From NCBI RefSeq assembly GCF_006542765.1, contig NZ_SKCD01000055.1, forward strand, positions 186,001 through 250,000: a DNA stretch of 64,000 nucleotides, read 5' to 3'. Shown here one piece after another: positions 43,642-52,695 of this stretch. Each line of letters opens with the position of its first letter. The stretch's first letter is position 1. Under the pieces are notes generated by a model that did not search any database, was not told the DNA's origin, and was given only the letters and a program-made list of their open reading frames with translations. A program made the position numbers and the translations under genes. The stretch is from Paenibacillus luteus. GTDB taxonomy: Bacteria; Bacillota; Bacilli; Paenibacillales; Paenibacillaceae.

Positions 43642-45416
43642 TCCGCATGCAAGCGAATTCGAATCAGGGCCGTCGTGCCTTTGCCGGGTTCGCTTGTGAT
43701 GCTTAAACCGGATTCTATGCCATATTCGAGCTTAATCCGCTCGTCCACGTTTCTTAGGCCATACCCGCTTTGAAATAAGATGTTTTTGTCTGTGCTTTGA
43801 ACGTTGGCATGGCTCTTAAAGCCAACCCCGTCATCCTTGACTTCAAAATAAAGATAAGCCTCGTCCCGCCAGCTTTTTACCTCGACCAGACCTTTTCCCT
43901 GCTTCTCGCTCATGCCGTGCTTGATCGCATTTTCCACCAGTGGCTGAAGAATCAGCTTTAAAATTCGAATTTTCCGCAGTGGCTCCGGTATATCGTAGGT
44001 CACGTCATATTTGTCCGGAAAGCGCATCAGCTCCACGGTCACGAAGCTTTGCACGAGTCGGATTTCCTCCTCGATAGGGATATGCTTATCCCCTTTATGA
44101 AGGCTAATTCGAAAAAACGTTGCTAAAGCAGATATCATGCGCTCGATCTCCGGCTGCTTCTTCAGTCTTGCTGTCCACGTAATCGCATCAAGCGTGTTGT
44201 ATAGAAAATGAGGATTGATTTGCGATTGCAGCGCAGTGAGCTCCATGACGCGCTGCTTCTCCTTCTCCTCGTTGTTCTCATGAATGAGGTTATTAATCCG
44301 GTCGATCATCGAGTAATAGCTGTTTTCCAGCTCGCTGATTTCGTCGCTCGGTTTTTTTCGGTCATTCATCAGCTGCAGGCCTGATTTTCCGATGTTGCTC
44401 AGCTTTCTTGTCAAATTAAACACAGGCTCCGTAATTTTGGATGCCAGGTAGAAGGATAGAATGAACAGGCCAATGAACGCCAGCAAGGCAAAAAACAGCG
44501 CATTTCGGTTTCCTTCATTAATAGCACCGAATAATTGCGGACGTGACACGACGGAAACCAATTTCCAGCTTACGCCGAATCGGTTGAGGCGCTCGCTCAG
44601 CGGATAGGTGCTTAGCACATAATTATCGTGGCCGGAGGATACATTTCGATAACCCGCCTTGTCGGCGGGATGAAACGCATCGGATTCCAGTAGGGTATTG
44701 CCGACGACACGTTTATCGGGATGCGAGATGACCTCATTATTCGCCGAGGCGATATAGGAATAGCCCATGCCTTCAAAGGCAGGCTTATACAAATTAAACA
44801 GCGAAGATTCTCGCACGTAAACCAAAATGATGCCAATACTTTGCCCGGTATTGAAATTGCGGTATTTTTGCCCGAATACAATATAGGCTTTCTCTTCGGC
44901 GTCATGCTTCACTTTGCCAATGACGGGCAGGGTCGATTGCTCGATAGTGGAGATGAGTAAATCATCAGGGTCCTCGAAAATTTCGCTATCTGCCACATAG
45001 CGGTACCGCGTGTCTTCATTGGTTATGATGACAACATCGCCGATCAATTCGTTTTTGGCGACAATGCCTTCCATAAGGGAACGAATTCGTGTTTTTTTCT
45101 CATCCTCCGCCATAGAGGGATCACCAATTGTCCGATAGATATCGGTATTCACCAGAAAACGAAGCGAGAGCATTTGAATGTCATCAACGATCAGCTCCAA
45201 GCTCAGACCGATTTCCTTCTGGATATTGCCGATATGGTTGTATAAATTGTTTTTGAGATAGGTGTGTGCGTAAATGTTGAACACGCCGAGCATGAGCGTC
45301 AGGTGCAGAGCTAATCCGGTAACGATGACGAATACGATACGGGTACGAATATTAAATTTTCGCAAAATAGAGGACGACTTGTCGCTGCGGTCCTGCTTAT
45401 TGATGATGTTTGGCAT
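43629..45416 (-). CDS. sensor histidine kinase, YesM type
   Basis: 595 residues. Membrane helix (IVFVIVTGLALHLTLMLGVF), extracellular Cache domain (~50-290), second helix (ALFFALLAFIGLFILSFYLA), HAMP, phospho-accepting LQSQINPHFLYNTLDAITW, and an ATPase domain (ENAIKHG, DDGVGF, GYGLRNV). It overlaps the response regulator gene upstream by 20 bases, so the two are translationally coupled. Its 3' end overlaps the convergent sensor gene by 13 bases. It probably senses an extracellular oligosaccharide and controls the 42-64 kb genes. Confidence 0.92.
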   Translation of the reverse strand: MPNIINKQDRSDKSSSILRKFNIRTRIVFVIVTGLALHLTLMLGVFNIYAHTYLKNNLYNHIGNIQKEIGLSLELIVDDIQMLSLRFLVNTDIYRTIGDPSMAEDEKKTRIRSLMEGIVAKNELIGDVVIITNEDTRYRYVADSEIFEDPDDLLISTIEQSTLPVIGKVKHDAEEKAYIVFGQKYRNFNTGQSIGIILVYVRESSLFNLYKPAFEGMGYSYIASANNEVISHPDKRVVGNTLLESDAFHPADKAGYRNVSSGHDNYVLSTYPLSERLNRFGVSWKLVSVVSRPQLFGAINEGNRNALFFALLAFIGLFILSFYLASKITEPVFNLTRKLSNIGKSGLQLMNDRKKPSDEISELENSYYSMIDRINNLIHENNEEKEKQRVMELTALQSQINPHFLYNTLDAITWTARLKKQPEIERMISALATFFRISLHKGDKHIPIEEEIRLVQSFVTVELMRFPDKYDVTYDIPEPLRKIRILKLILQPLVENAIKHGMSEKQGKGLVEVKSWRDEAYLYFEVKDDGVGFKSHANVQSTDKNILFQSGYGLRNVDERIKLEYGIESGLSITSEPGKGTTALIRIRLHADYIS

Positions 45417-46653
45417 ATTCGCTCGGCGACATTCCGGTCATTTTGCGGAAAATTTGGCTAAAATATTTGGAATCCCCGAACCCAACCTGCAAGCCTACCT
45501 CATACACACGGTAAGAGGAATAGCGAAGCAGCCGCTTGGCTTCATCAATGCGGTATTCCGTTAAACATTCATAGAAGGTTTTGTTGAGATCCTTCCGGAA
45601 CAAATGCATGAGATGGGTGGAGCTGACATGTACCTTGTCAGCGACCATATCGGCTGTAATGTTATCGGCATAATGAAGCCGGATATAGGCGAGCGCGTCC
45701 CGGACCTCGCGTCTGGAGCCCGAACGCTCGTCCTCCGACTCAAACAGCACGCCGCCGAGACCCGAAATAGATTTGCGAGCAGCCTCGCGCGATTTGACAA
45801 AGGCCGCATGAATGCCTGCATACCGGTCACATGCTTCGGCAAAACCCACCGTTACCCTGAAGCCAGCCGTATCCTCGGCCGCTTTGATGACAGCGTAACC
45901 AAAAGAATACATGACGGCAACAAAATCGGCGAGCGGCTGATTGGTTGCAGCAATTAAGGTCCATTCGGTCGTTGCGCTTCTTATCATGGATATGGCCGAA
46001 ATATTATATTCTTGCAGGTAATGCTGGAGTCGCTCCTCGATGGAGGTCCATTTGGCCTTGTCATCGTAATCCTGGGCGGTGACCGAGTCAGGCACAATGG
46101 AGACGACCGCAACGATAAGCTTGTTTTCCGGCGGTATTGCAATGTGGAGCCAATCGTATTTCTCTTGAATCAAGACGGGGTCGGCGAGCCGGCCAAAGAA
46201 CAAATCCAGCCAAAATTGCGAGGAAATCGCATTTTCTTCTTGCTTATATTTTTGAAACTGCATGCTGCTCGTTTTTTTCTCCAACGTTTGACGGCCGATC
46301 TGCTGAACGGTTTCCGCTAATTCCTCAATATTAACGGGCTTGAGCAGATAGCTCGCCGCCCCGTGGCGGAGTGCCTCCTGTGCATATTGAAATTCATCGT
46401 ATCCGCTAAGCACGATCACGCCGCACTGCAGGTTATGTTCTTTAATTTTCTCCAAAAACTCCAAGCCGTTCATATACGGCATACGTACATCTGTAACAAT
46501 GACATCGGGCTGGTGGAGCAGAGCGAGCTCAAGTCCTTCCAAGCCGTTGCTGGCGTCCCCGACAATCTCTACGCCGTATTCGGCCCATTCGATGGTCTCG
46601 CGAATGCCGGTCCTAACCAGGTATTCGTCATCGACGATAAGCGCTTTCAACAT
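45397..46653 (-). CDS. response regulator with AraC output domain, YesN type
   Basis: 418 residues. Receiver domain (ALIVDDEYLVRTGIRETIEW; Asp in VIVTDVRMPYMNG; Lys in LLKPVN), a middle domain of ~190 residues, and the C-terminal AraC pair (ITADMVADKVHVSSTHLMHL; VYEVGLQVGFGDSKYFSQIF). ATG 46653 follows GGGGGAG by nine bases; the ATG at 46671 overlaps that site. It is transcribed away from the serine hydrolase operon, with the S2 box between them. I propose that it binds the S1-S7 boxes. Confidence 0.92.
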   Translation of the reverse strand: MLKALIVDDEYLVRTGIRETIEWAEYGVEIVGDASNGLEGLELALLHQPDVIVTDVRMPYMNGLEFLEKIKEHNLQCGVIVLSGYDEFQYAQEALRHGAASYLLKPVNIEELAETVQQIGRQTLEKKTSSMQFQKYKQEENAISSQFWLDLFFGRLADPVLIQEKYDWLHIAIPPENKLIVAVVSIVPDSVTAQDYDDKAKWTSIEERLQHYLQEYNISAISMIRSATTEWTLIAATNQPLADFVAVMYSFGYAVIKAAEDTAGFRVTVGFAEACDRYAGIHAAFVKSREAARKSISGLGGVLFESEDERSGSRREVRDALAYIRLHYADNITADMVADKVHVSSTHLMHLFRKDLNKTFYECLTEYRIDEAKRLLRYSSYRVYEVGLQVGFGDSKYFSQIFRKMTGMSPSEYAKHHQ

Positions 46654-46752
46654 GGTGTCCGACTCCCCCATAACCTATTGTTGTCGATCCTATTCATTAT
46701 AGTATAACGGGTGCCATCCGTCAGCGCGATGGAAGGTTCCGACAGAATACTC

Positions 46753-46805
46753 CACTCTTTCGCAGGATAGCAACCTACTTGCCCCTCTTTGGCCTATGCT
46801 ACCAT
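46753..46805 (+). promoter_or_regulatory. regulon promoter S2: operator box and -10
   Basis: CACTCTTTCGCAG ends at 46765 and is followed by ATAGCAACCTA. The extended -10 TGCTACCAT has its hexamer at 46800-46805, 35 bases after the box. This is the most diverged full-length box. No clear cre site is present. Confidence 0.55.
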
Positions 46806-46847
46806 GAGCAAGAGAAATGATTCTATTGAAAACGGGGTGGAAGCAGC

Positions 46848-47876
46848 GTGTTGGAATGCCCGAAGGCAATCGTCCAGCATCTGGACGCGCTCATGCAAAA
46901 CGGGATAACCGATAGTTATTCCTTGGCACTTTATTACGAAGGCAATATGTACGAGGCCCATAAGGGCAGCGTTCGTTCATCTACAGGCGCGGCTATTGCC
47001 GTGCAGCCGAATACTCCCTTTAATATAGGCTCGGTTACGAAAATCATTACGGCTTCGCTAGTGGTCAAGCTGGCAGAGAATGGGCAGCTATCACTGGATG
47101 ACAAGGTGTTAGCCTTTATTCCGGCCTATCGATATCCGCATACGATCCGGCAGCTGATGCTTCATACCGCGGGCTTTGCTCCGCCGGAGGGTCTCTCTTG
47201 GCCGGTTCCTGAGCAGCTGGAGCCATTTAAATCGAAAATCTATAACCATCCCGTGACGACAGCTGCCGACCAGCGAGCGGAGTACTATACGCAGGGCTAC
47301 ACGGTTTTGATGGAGATTGCAGAGGAAGCCAGCGGAATGAGTCTGGAGCAGCTTGGCCTTAAGTATCTTTTTCAGCCGCTTGGCATGACAGACAGTACCT
47401 TTGAGATCAGCGGCTGGACGCCGGGTACGTATACGCTGCCTTATGACGGCATGAACGCGGGTCCCGTTAAGGAGCTGGAGGGGCTGGCAGTCACCGGCGA
47501 TAGCGGGTTGTATTCCACTGCTTCGGATCTGCTCCGCTTTGCTGTCATGCTGGTCTCGGGCGGTCAGTACGGGGAGAAGCAAGTCTTTTCCCCCGCTGCC
47601 GCAAGGCTAATGAATTCGGAGGTTACGCAAGGACGCTTTAACAAGACGCCGACCATGTGGGTGAAGGGGGAGCAGGACCTCTACGGCTGCTTTGGCGACC
47701 TGCTGTCGCCTTCCGCTATGGGTCACCCTGGATTTAGCGGATGCATGCTGGTGCTTGACCCGTCGATTTCGTTCGCTGGGGTGCTGGTCACAGCCAGTCA
47801 AAAGCTGCATGCCGATTGGTCAAACTACCGAAGGCTTTGGAACGTAGCGATGAGCAGCTTGTCAGAACATAAATAA
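46848..47876 (+). CDS. serine hydrolase, beta-lactamase / PBP4* family
   Basis: 342 residues, no signal peptide. The nucleophile motif SxxK is Ser62-VTK65 (NIGSVTKIITASLVVKLAE). The second motif is YTQGY in place of YSNxGY, and HPGFSG replaces the third HTG motif. The family includes esterases, peptidases and acyl-hydrolases. In a polysaccharide locus, a deacetylase or esterase role on glycan side groups is possible but unproven. GTG 46848 follows GGGGTGGAAG. It is 22 bases before the beta-mannosidase and forms one operon with it. Confidence 0.85.
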   Translation: MLECPKAIVQHLDALMQNGITDSYSLALYYEGNMYEAHKGSVRSSTGAAIAVQPNTPFNIGSVTKIITASLVVKLAENGQLSLDDKVLAFIPAYRYPHTIRQLMLHTAGFAPPEGLSWPVPEQLEPFKSKIYNHPVTTAADQRAEYYTQGYTVLMEIAEEASGMSLEQLGLKYLFQPLGMTDSTFEISGWTPGTYTLPYDGMNAGPVKELEGLAVTGDSGLYSTASDLLRFAVMLVSGGQYGEKQVFSPAAARLMNSEVTQGRFNKTPTMWVKGEQDLYGCFGDLLSPSAMGHPGFSGCMLVLDPSISFAGVLVTASQKLHADWSNYRRLWNVAMSSLSEHK

Positions 47877-47898
47877 GCTTAGCGAAGGAGCATTTTGC

Positions 47899-50526
47899 AT
47901 GCATGAAATTAGACTTGATTCATTGAACTGGAAGGTTAAGGGCTTCTGGCCATGGGTGCCGATTAAGGGAACGAGCATGGAGCTGGGGCAGGAGCTGATG
48001 GGGGTAACCGATTGGCTGCCTGCCACCGTCCCCGGCGGCGTCCATTATGACTTGTACCGTGCGGGCTTGATTACGCATCCGTACACAGATTTGAATAGCA
48101 CGCACTGTGAGTGGGTCGAGAACCGTTGGTGGATGTATAAAACAACCATTGAATGGCCGAGTGAACGGGGCGAACGCGTCGAGCTTGTGTTCAAGGGTCT
48201 GGATTACGAAGCTGCTATCTATGCCAATCAAGAACTGCTCGGGGAGCATAAAGGCATGTTTCACGAGGCGGTTTATGACATGACTGAGCTGCTGAAGCAG
48301 AACGAGCGCGTGGAGTTGTCGGTGCTGCTTCGGCATGCGCCGGACGAAATGGCGCAAATCGGGAAAACGTCAGAGACGTTTACGCAGAAAAGCCGCTTTA
48401 ATTACAAATGGGATTTCTCGACGCGCCTAGTCAATATTGGCATATGGGATGAAGTCGTTCTCCGTGTTCAGCAAGCCCACAGGCTGGACGAGGTTTATTT
48501 GCATACGGATGTTGAGGGCCTGGATTCCGGTTCTGCCAAGGAGGCAGTGGGCATTATTGGGCTAAAGGCGAGCGTGTTGGATTACGAATCAGGCGAGGGC
48601 GAGAGTGAACGGCTGCTCGTCAGTGTTAGCTGTTTCGATCCAGAAGGCCGACTTGTTGCAAGCCAATCTGCGAGCCGCCTTGAGGATGGACAGGCAGAGG
48701 TTGAGCTGCGGATTGGCGAGCCTGAGCTTTGGTATCCCAACGGCTATGGAAGCCAGCCGCTCTATCAGGTGAAGGTCGTCTTGCACACGGCAGACGGTAC
48801 GGAATATGACGAGAAAACGTATAAAACAGGACTTCGCAAGCTGAGCTATGCCCAGAACGACGAAAGTCCGGATGATGCTCTGCCGTATACGGTTGTTATC
48901 AACAACAAGCGGATCTATATTCGCGGCGTCAATATGACTCCGCTCGATCATCTGTACGGGAATGTTACGGATGAGCAATACGGCTGGATGGTTCGGCTTA
49001 TGCGGCAGGGCAATATGAATATGGTGCGCATTTGGGGCGGAGGCGTCATTGAAAAAACAGCCTTCTACGAGCTTTGCGACGCAAACGGCATTATGGTCTG
49101 GCAGGAGTTTATTCAGTCGAGCTCCGGCGTAGACAATATCCCGTCCAAGCGGCCGGAGTTTCTAGCCTTACTGGAGCAAACAGCTAGAGCGGCGCTGGCG
49201 GATCGCCGAAATCATGTGTCGCTGACCGTCTGGAGCGGAGGCAATGAGCTGATGAGCGCGCCGAACAAGCCTTCGAATGACAGCGACAAGAACCTTGCGA
49301 TGCTGAAGGAGCTGGTAAGGCAGCTAGATCCTCACAGACTGTTTCTTCCAACCTCGGCATCCGGGCCCGTCGAATATATTACCGATGAGAAAGGGCTCGG
49401 ACATGATGTGCACGGCCATTGGAAATATATGAACAATCCGGAGCATTACCGCTTGTATGGCGAGAACGACAATTTATTTCATAGCGAGTTTGGCGTCGAC
49501 GGTGTGAGCAGAGTGAAGAGCCTGCGCAAGTTTTTGAGCGAGCCGCACAGGACTCCCGTCTCCATGCAGGACAGCATGGTGTGGCGCCATCACGGGGAAT
49601 GGTGGGATACGCTCTCACGCGACGAAGCCTTATTTGGAACGATGCAGGATTTGGCTATCTTCTCCGAAAGCAGCCAATGGGTGCAGGCGGAAGGTCTCCG
49701 CTTTATACTGGAGGCCAACCGTCGCCGGAAGTTCAGGAACAGCGGCAGCATTATCTGGCAGTTGAACGAGCCTTGGCCAAATGTTTCCTGCACGAATCTT
49801 ATTGACTATTTTGGCGAAACAAAAATGGCTTATTATTGGGCAAAGCAGGCATTTGCTCCCGTGCATGTTTCTATGGATTACCGCAAGCTTAATGCGGCAG
49901 TCGGCGAGAACTTTCAATCGGATATTTATGTTCATGCCCATCAGGCCGGCTTAAGCGTAGAAGTGACTGCTCAGGTACTTGATTCAACTGGCGCTGTTCA
50001 TCATCAAGCCGAGCTTGTTGGCGTAACGGCAGAAGATACCGCGCTATGCGTGGGGCAGCTGAAATTCAGCGTTCCTTCAACGGCTAATGGATTGCTGTTT
50101 ATACGGTTGATTTACCGTTCGGAGCTTGGAAGCGGGCAAAGCCATCCCTACGTGTTCTCGGCAAGCGAGGGGCCGCTCTATAAGGCCGCGCTTTCGCTTA
50201 ATCAGGCAAAGCTAACGGTGGGTTTATCGCAGGAGTGGCAGTCTTCTGAGCAGGAAGGCATGCTGGAAAATGAAGCTAGCATTACAAATACCGGCGAGGA
50301 AGTTGCGCTTCATGTTCATCTGGAGGAGCAAACGAACGGCTACTGGTTGGAAAGTGATGACCAATACTTCACGCTCTTTCCGGGAGAGACGAGAAAGGTA
50401 GCCATCCGATGCTTTGAGAAAGCTGGCGGCGGGTTTTTGAAGGAAGAAACAGCTGTAGGCGCTTCTTTGGCCGTGCGTCCTGAGCTGCTGCTCCGTTCAT
50501 TCCCTAACCTTGTGTTTCCTGTTTAG
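47899..50526 (+). CDS. beta-mannosidase, GH2
   Basis: 875 residues with the GH2 layout: N-terminal jelly roll (LPATVPGGVHYDLYRAGLI), immunoglobulin-like domain, TIM barrel and two C-terminal beta domains. The acid/base is Glu450 (VWSGGNEL) and the nucleophile Glu530 (FHSEFGVDG). ENRWWMYKTTIEWP and RIWGGGVIEKTAFYELCDAN are typical of beta-mannosidases rather than beta-galactosidases of this family. It has no signal peptide, so it would cleave beta-linked mannose from imported oligosaccharides. It is transcribed with the serine hydrolase. Confidence 0.93.
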   Translation: MHEIRLDSLNWKVKGFWPWVPIKGTSMELGQELMGVTDWLPATVPGGVHYDLYRAGLITHPYTDLNSTHCEWVENRWWMYKTTIEWPSERGERVELVFKGLDYEAAIYANQELLGEHKGMFHEAVYDMTELLKQNERVELSVLLRHAPDEMAQIGKTSETFTQKSRFNYKWDFSTRLVNIGIWDEVVLRVQQAHRLDEVYLHTDVEGLDSGSAKEAVGIIGLKASVLDYESGEGESERLLVSVSCFDPEGRLVASQSASRLEDGQAEVELRIGEPELWYPNGYGSQPLYQVKVVLHTADGTEYDEKTYKTGLRKLSYAQNDESPDDALPYTVVINNKRIYIRGVNMTPLDHLYGNVTDEQYGWMVRLMRQGNMNMVRIWGGGVIEKTAFYELCDANGIMVWQEFIQSSSGVDNIPSKRPEFLALLEQTARAALADRRNHVSLTVWSGGNELMSAPNKPSNDSDKNLAMLKELVRQLDPHRLFLPTSASGPVEYITDEKGLGHDVHGHWKYMNNPEHYRLYGENDNLFHSEFGVDGVSRVKSLRKFLSEPHRTPVSMQDSMVWRHHGEWWDTLSRDEALFGTMQDLAIFSESSQWVQAEGLRFILEANRRRKFRNSGSIIWQLNEPWPNVSCTNLIDYFGETKMAYYWAKQAFAPVHVSMDYRKLNAAVGENFQSDIYVHAHQAGLSVEVTAQVLDSTGAVHHQAELVGVTAEDTALCVGQLKFSVPSTANGLLFIRLIYRSELGSGQSHPYVFSASEGPLYKAALSLNQAKLTVGLSQEWQSSEQEGMLENEASITNTGEEVALHVHLEEQTNGYWLESDDQYFTLFPGETRKVAIRCFEKAGGGFLKEETAVGASLAVRPELLLRSFPNLVFPV

Positions 50527-50572
50527 TAATCTGAATCGTTGTTCATGCGATCTAACCGTGAGATGAAATGAG

Positions 50573-50618
50573 CCTTTGCGAGAAAAGCAGCTGCTGGCTG
50601 CTTCGCAGAGGTTTTTTT
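50573..50618 (+). terminator. intrinsic terminator
   Basis: CCTTTGCGAGAAAAGCAGC and GCTGCTTCGCAGAGG pair imperfectly and are followed by TTTTTTT. Confidence 0.85.
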
Positions 50619-50629
50619 CATGCCATGAC

Positions 50630-50682
50630 AAACCATTTCGCAGGGTTGAAGGATGTTGCTCCGAGCAGGGAAGCGTTATCAT
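50630..50682 (+). promoter_or_regulatory. regulon promoter S3 with overlapping cre
   Basis: ACCATTTCGCAG at 50632-50643, then GGTTGAAGG. TATCAT at 50677-50682 lies 34 bases after the box. A cre-like GGGAAGCGTTATCA (50668-50681) overlaps the -10. It drives the two permease genes. Confidence 0.72.
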
Positions 50683-50717
50683 TTTAAATAAATACATCAA
50701 CAGGAAAGGATACCAAC

Positions 50718-51650
50718 ATGAGCGCAAACGCAGGTACACCCACGCCCACGTACACACCCAAACAGAAGAAAACGACGTTCTTACTGTATTGGATGAAGGA
50801 ATGGTCCTCGTGGCTTCTTATTATTCCAACGCTGCTATTTTTCTTTTTCTTCTCATGGCAGCCTTTATTGTCCGGGATTTGGTTGTCCTTTTTTAAGACG
50901 AAGGGCTTTAAAGCAGAATCCTTTATCGGATTGCAAAACTATATCGATGTCATTACGAATTCGGTATTCCAACAAACGTTGATTAATACGTTTATGTACG
51001 TTTTTTGGTCACTTGTCATCGGATTTGTCATCCCTATTTTCGTTGCGGTGATGATTAACGAAATGAGGCATTGGAGCTCGTTCTTCCGGTTTGCTTCTTT
51101 CTTTCCGAGCATGATTCCGGGAATCGCAGCATCCTTGCTGTGGATGTTCCTCTTTGAACCGAGCGAGAATGGCTTGGTTAATAAAATTATTGGCTTCATC
51201 GGCATCCATCCGCAGGGGTGGCTGCAAGATCCGAACATGACGATTATTACGATCGTATTGACGATTACTTGGAGAAGCTTCGGAGCGACGACGCTGCTGT
51301 TTCTAGCAAGCTTGCAGGGCGTCAACAATGAGCTATATGAAGCTGCTTCGATTGATGGAGCGGGCATTTGGCGCAAATTTTGGAACATTACGCTTCCGCA
51401 GATTGCCCCACTTATTGGGTTAACGTTAATTTTACAAGTGAGCGGCGTATTCCAAATCTTCAACGAACCGCTCGTGCTGACGGAAGGCGGACCGAACAAC
51501 GCATCTATGACCTTGCAGCTGCAAAGCTACTTCTATGCGTTCCGTTACTTTGAAGCAGGGCACTCGGTAGCACTCGGAGTGATTACGTTTATGATTTTGA
51601 TGGTGATGACCGTGTATTATTTCAAATTACAGAAAAAATGGGACATGTAG
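50718..51650 (+). CDS. carbohydrate ABC transporter permease, CUT1 (LplB-like)
   Basis: 310 residues with six membrane helices after a Thr/Pro/Lys-rich cytoplasmic start. The EAA loop is YEAASIDGAGIWRKFWNIT followed by LPQIAP. It forms the sugar channel with the next permease; the ATPase is not encoded here. It is the first gene of the transport unit permease-permease-binding protein, behind the S3 promoter. Confidence 0.9.
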   Translation: MSANAGTPTPTYTPKQKKTTFLLYWMKEWSSWLLIIPTLLFFFFFSWQPLLSGIWLSFFKTKGFKAESFIGLQNYIDVITNSVFQQTLINTFMYVFWSLVIGFVIPIFVAVMINEMRHWSSFFRFASFFPSMIPGIAASLLWMFLFEPSENGLVNKIIGFIGIHPQGWLQDPNMTIITIVLTITWRSFGATTLLFLASLQGVNNELYEAASIDGAGIWRKFWNITLPQIAPLIGLTLILQVSGVFQIFNEPLVLTEGGPNNASMTLQLQSYFYAFRYFEAGHSVALGVITFMILMVMTVYYFKLQKKWDM

Positions 51651-51664
51651 CAAGGAGTGAGCAC

Positions 51665-52549
51665 ATGAAAGCGGCTAAAACATCAGGAATTATCGGAGAT
51701 TTGGAATATAAGCTACCGCGGGTTAAACTTATTTATTGGCTGTTCTTTACGATTATGATTATTATTTCGCTCGTTTGCATTTTGCCTCCGGTATGGGTTA
51801 TCTTGTCCAGCTTCAAGGATGTAAAAGAGTTCTATGAAATTCCGCCGACGATTATTCCGCGGTCCTTCCATATTGAGAAGCTGTGGGATACATGGAACGA
51901 GTTCAAGTTTATGCGTTATTATATCAATACCTTTTATGTGACGATCGGAACGCTTGCGTTTACCGTGTTCTTTAACGGCTTGGCCGGTTACTTCTTCTCC
52001 AAGCTGAAGCCGAAGGGAAGCGCATTTTTCTTCCTGTTGATTTTGTGGACGGTTCTCTTGCCAAGCACAGTCGGCATTGTGCCGTTGTTCGGAAATATCG
52101 TAGATTTTCCGCTGTTCCATATTAATTTTACGAATACGTATTGGCCTTTATGGTTTTTGGCGGCGGTTAACCCGGTCGTTATCCTTATCTTCAAAAACTT
52201 TTTCGATACGATTCCGGCCTCGCTGGTCGAATCTGCGCATATCGACGGCGCCACGAAGCTAGGCATCTTCCTGCGCATTATTTTGCCGCTTAGCGTTCCG
52301 GTGCTGATTACGATCTCGATTTTGACAATCAACGGGGTATGGAATGACTTTTTCTGGCCCTATATGATCTTGAAGGATCAATCGCAATGGACCGTAATTG
52401 TTGCCATTTATAACCTGAAAGCTACTCTGCCCGCGGATATTCAGTTCATTGGACTGACGTATGCGATCGTGCCCCCGGTGCTGTTGTTCCTCGTGTTCCA
52501 GCGCTATATTATGCAGGGTTATTCGATTGCGGGAAGTATCAAAGGCTAG
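51665..52549 (+). CDS. carbohydrate ABC transporter permease, CUT1 (MalG-like)
   Basis: 294 residues, six helices, EAA loop VESAHIDGATKLGIFLRII followed by LPLSVP. ATG 51665 has AAGGAGTGA nine bases upstream; the in-frame start at 51638 lies inside the previous gene. The 15-base gap to the first permease indicates co-translation. Confidence 0.9.
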   Translation: MKAAKTSGIIGDLEYKLPRVKLIYWLFFTIMIIISLVCILPPVWVILSSFKDVKEFYEIPPTIIPRSFHIEKLWDTWNEFKFMRYYINTFYVTIGTLAFTVFFNGLAGYFFSKLKPKGSAFFFLLILWTVLLPSTVGIVPLFGNIVDFPLFHINFTNTYWPLWFLAAVNPVVILIFKNFFDTIPASLVESAHIDGATKLGIFLRIILPLSVPVLITISILTINGVWNDFFWPYMILKDQSQWTVIVAIYNLKATLPADIQFIGLTYAIVPPVLLFLVFQRYIMQGYSIAGSIKG

Positions 52550-52567
52550 GGAATAGCGCAGTATATT

Positions 52568-52621
52568 AAACCGTTTCGCAGAATTGTGCCCTACTGAATG
52601 CAATCACGAGTGTGATAGCAT
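52568..52621 (+). promoter_or_regulatory. regulon promoter S4: operator box and -10
   Basis: ACCGTTTCGCAG at 52570-52581, then AATTGTGCCCTACT. The extended -10 TGATAGCAT has its hexamer at 52616-52621, 35 bases after the box. It gives the binding-protein gene its own promoter. Confidence 0.7.
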
Positions 52622-52636
52622 TTAGTTGCCGGCAAA

Positions 52637-52650
52637 AGAAAGCGCTTCAA
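52637..52650 (+). promoter_or_regulatory. cre site AGAAAGCGCTTCAA
   Basis: Near-perfect CcpA site 16 bases after the S4 -10 hexamer. Confidence 0.75.
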
Positions 52651-52695
52651 GAATTTCATAATTATCATTCCAAATCGAAAGCTGGGGGATTACCA

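Noticed and set aside
50600-50610. CTTCGCAG match after the beta-mannosidase gene
   Set aside because: It is the right arm of the terminator stem; the real S3 box is at 50632-50643.
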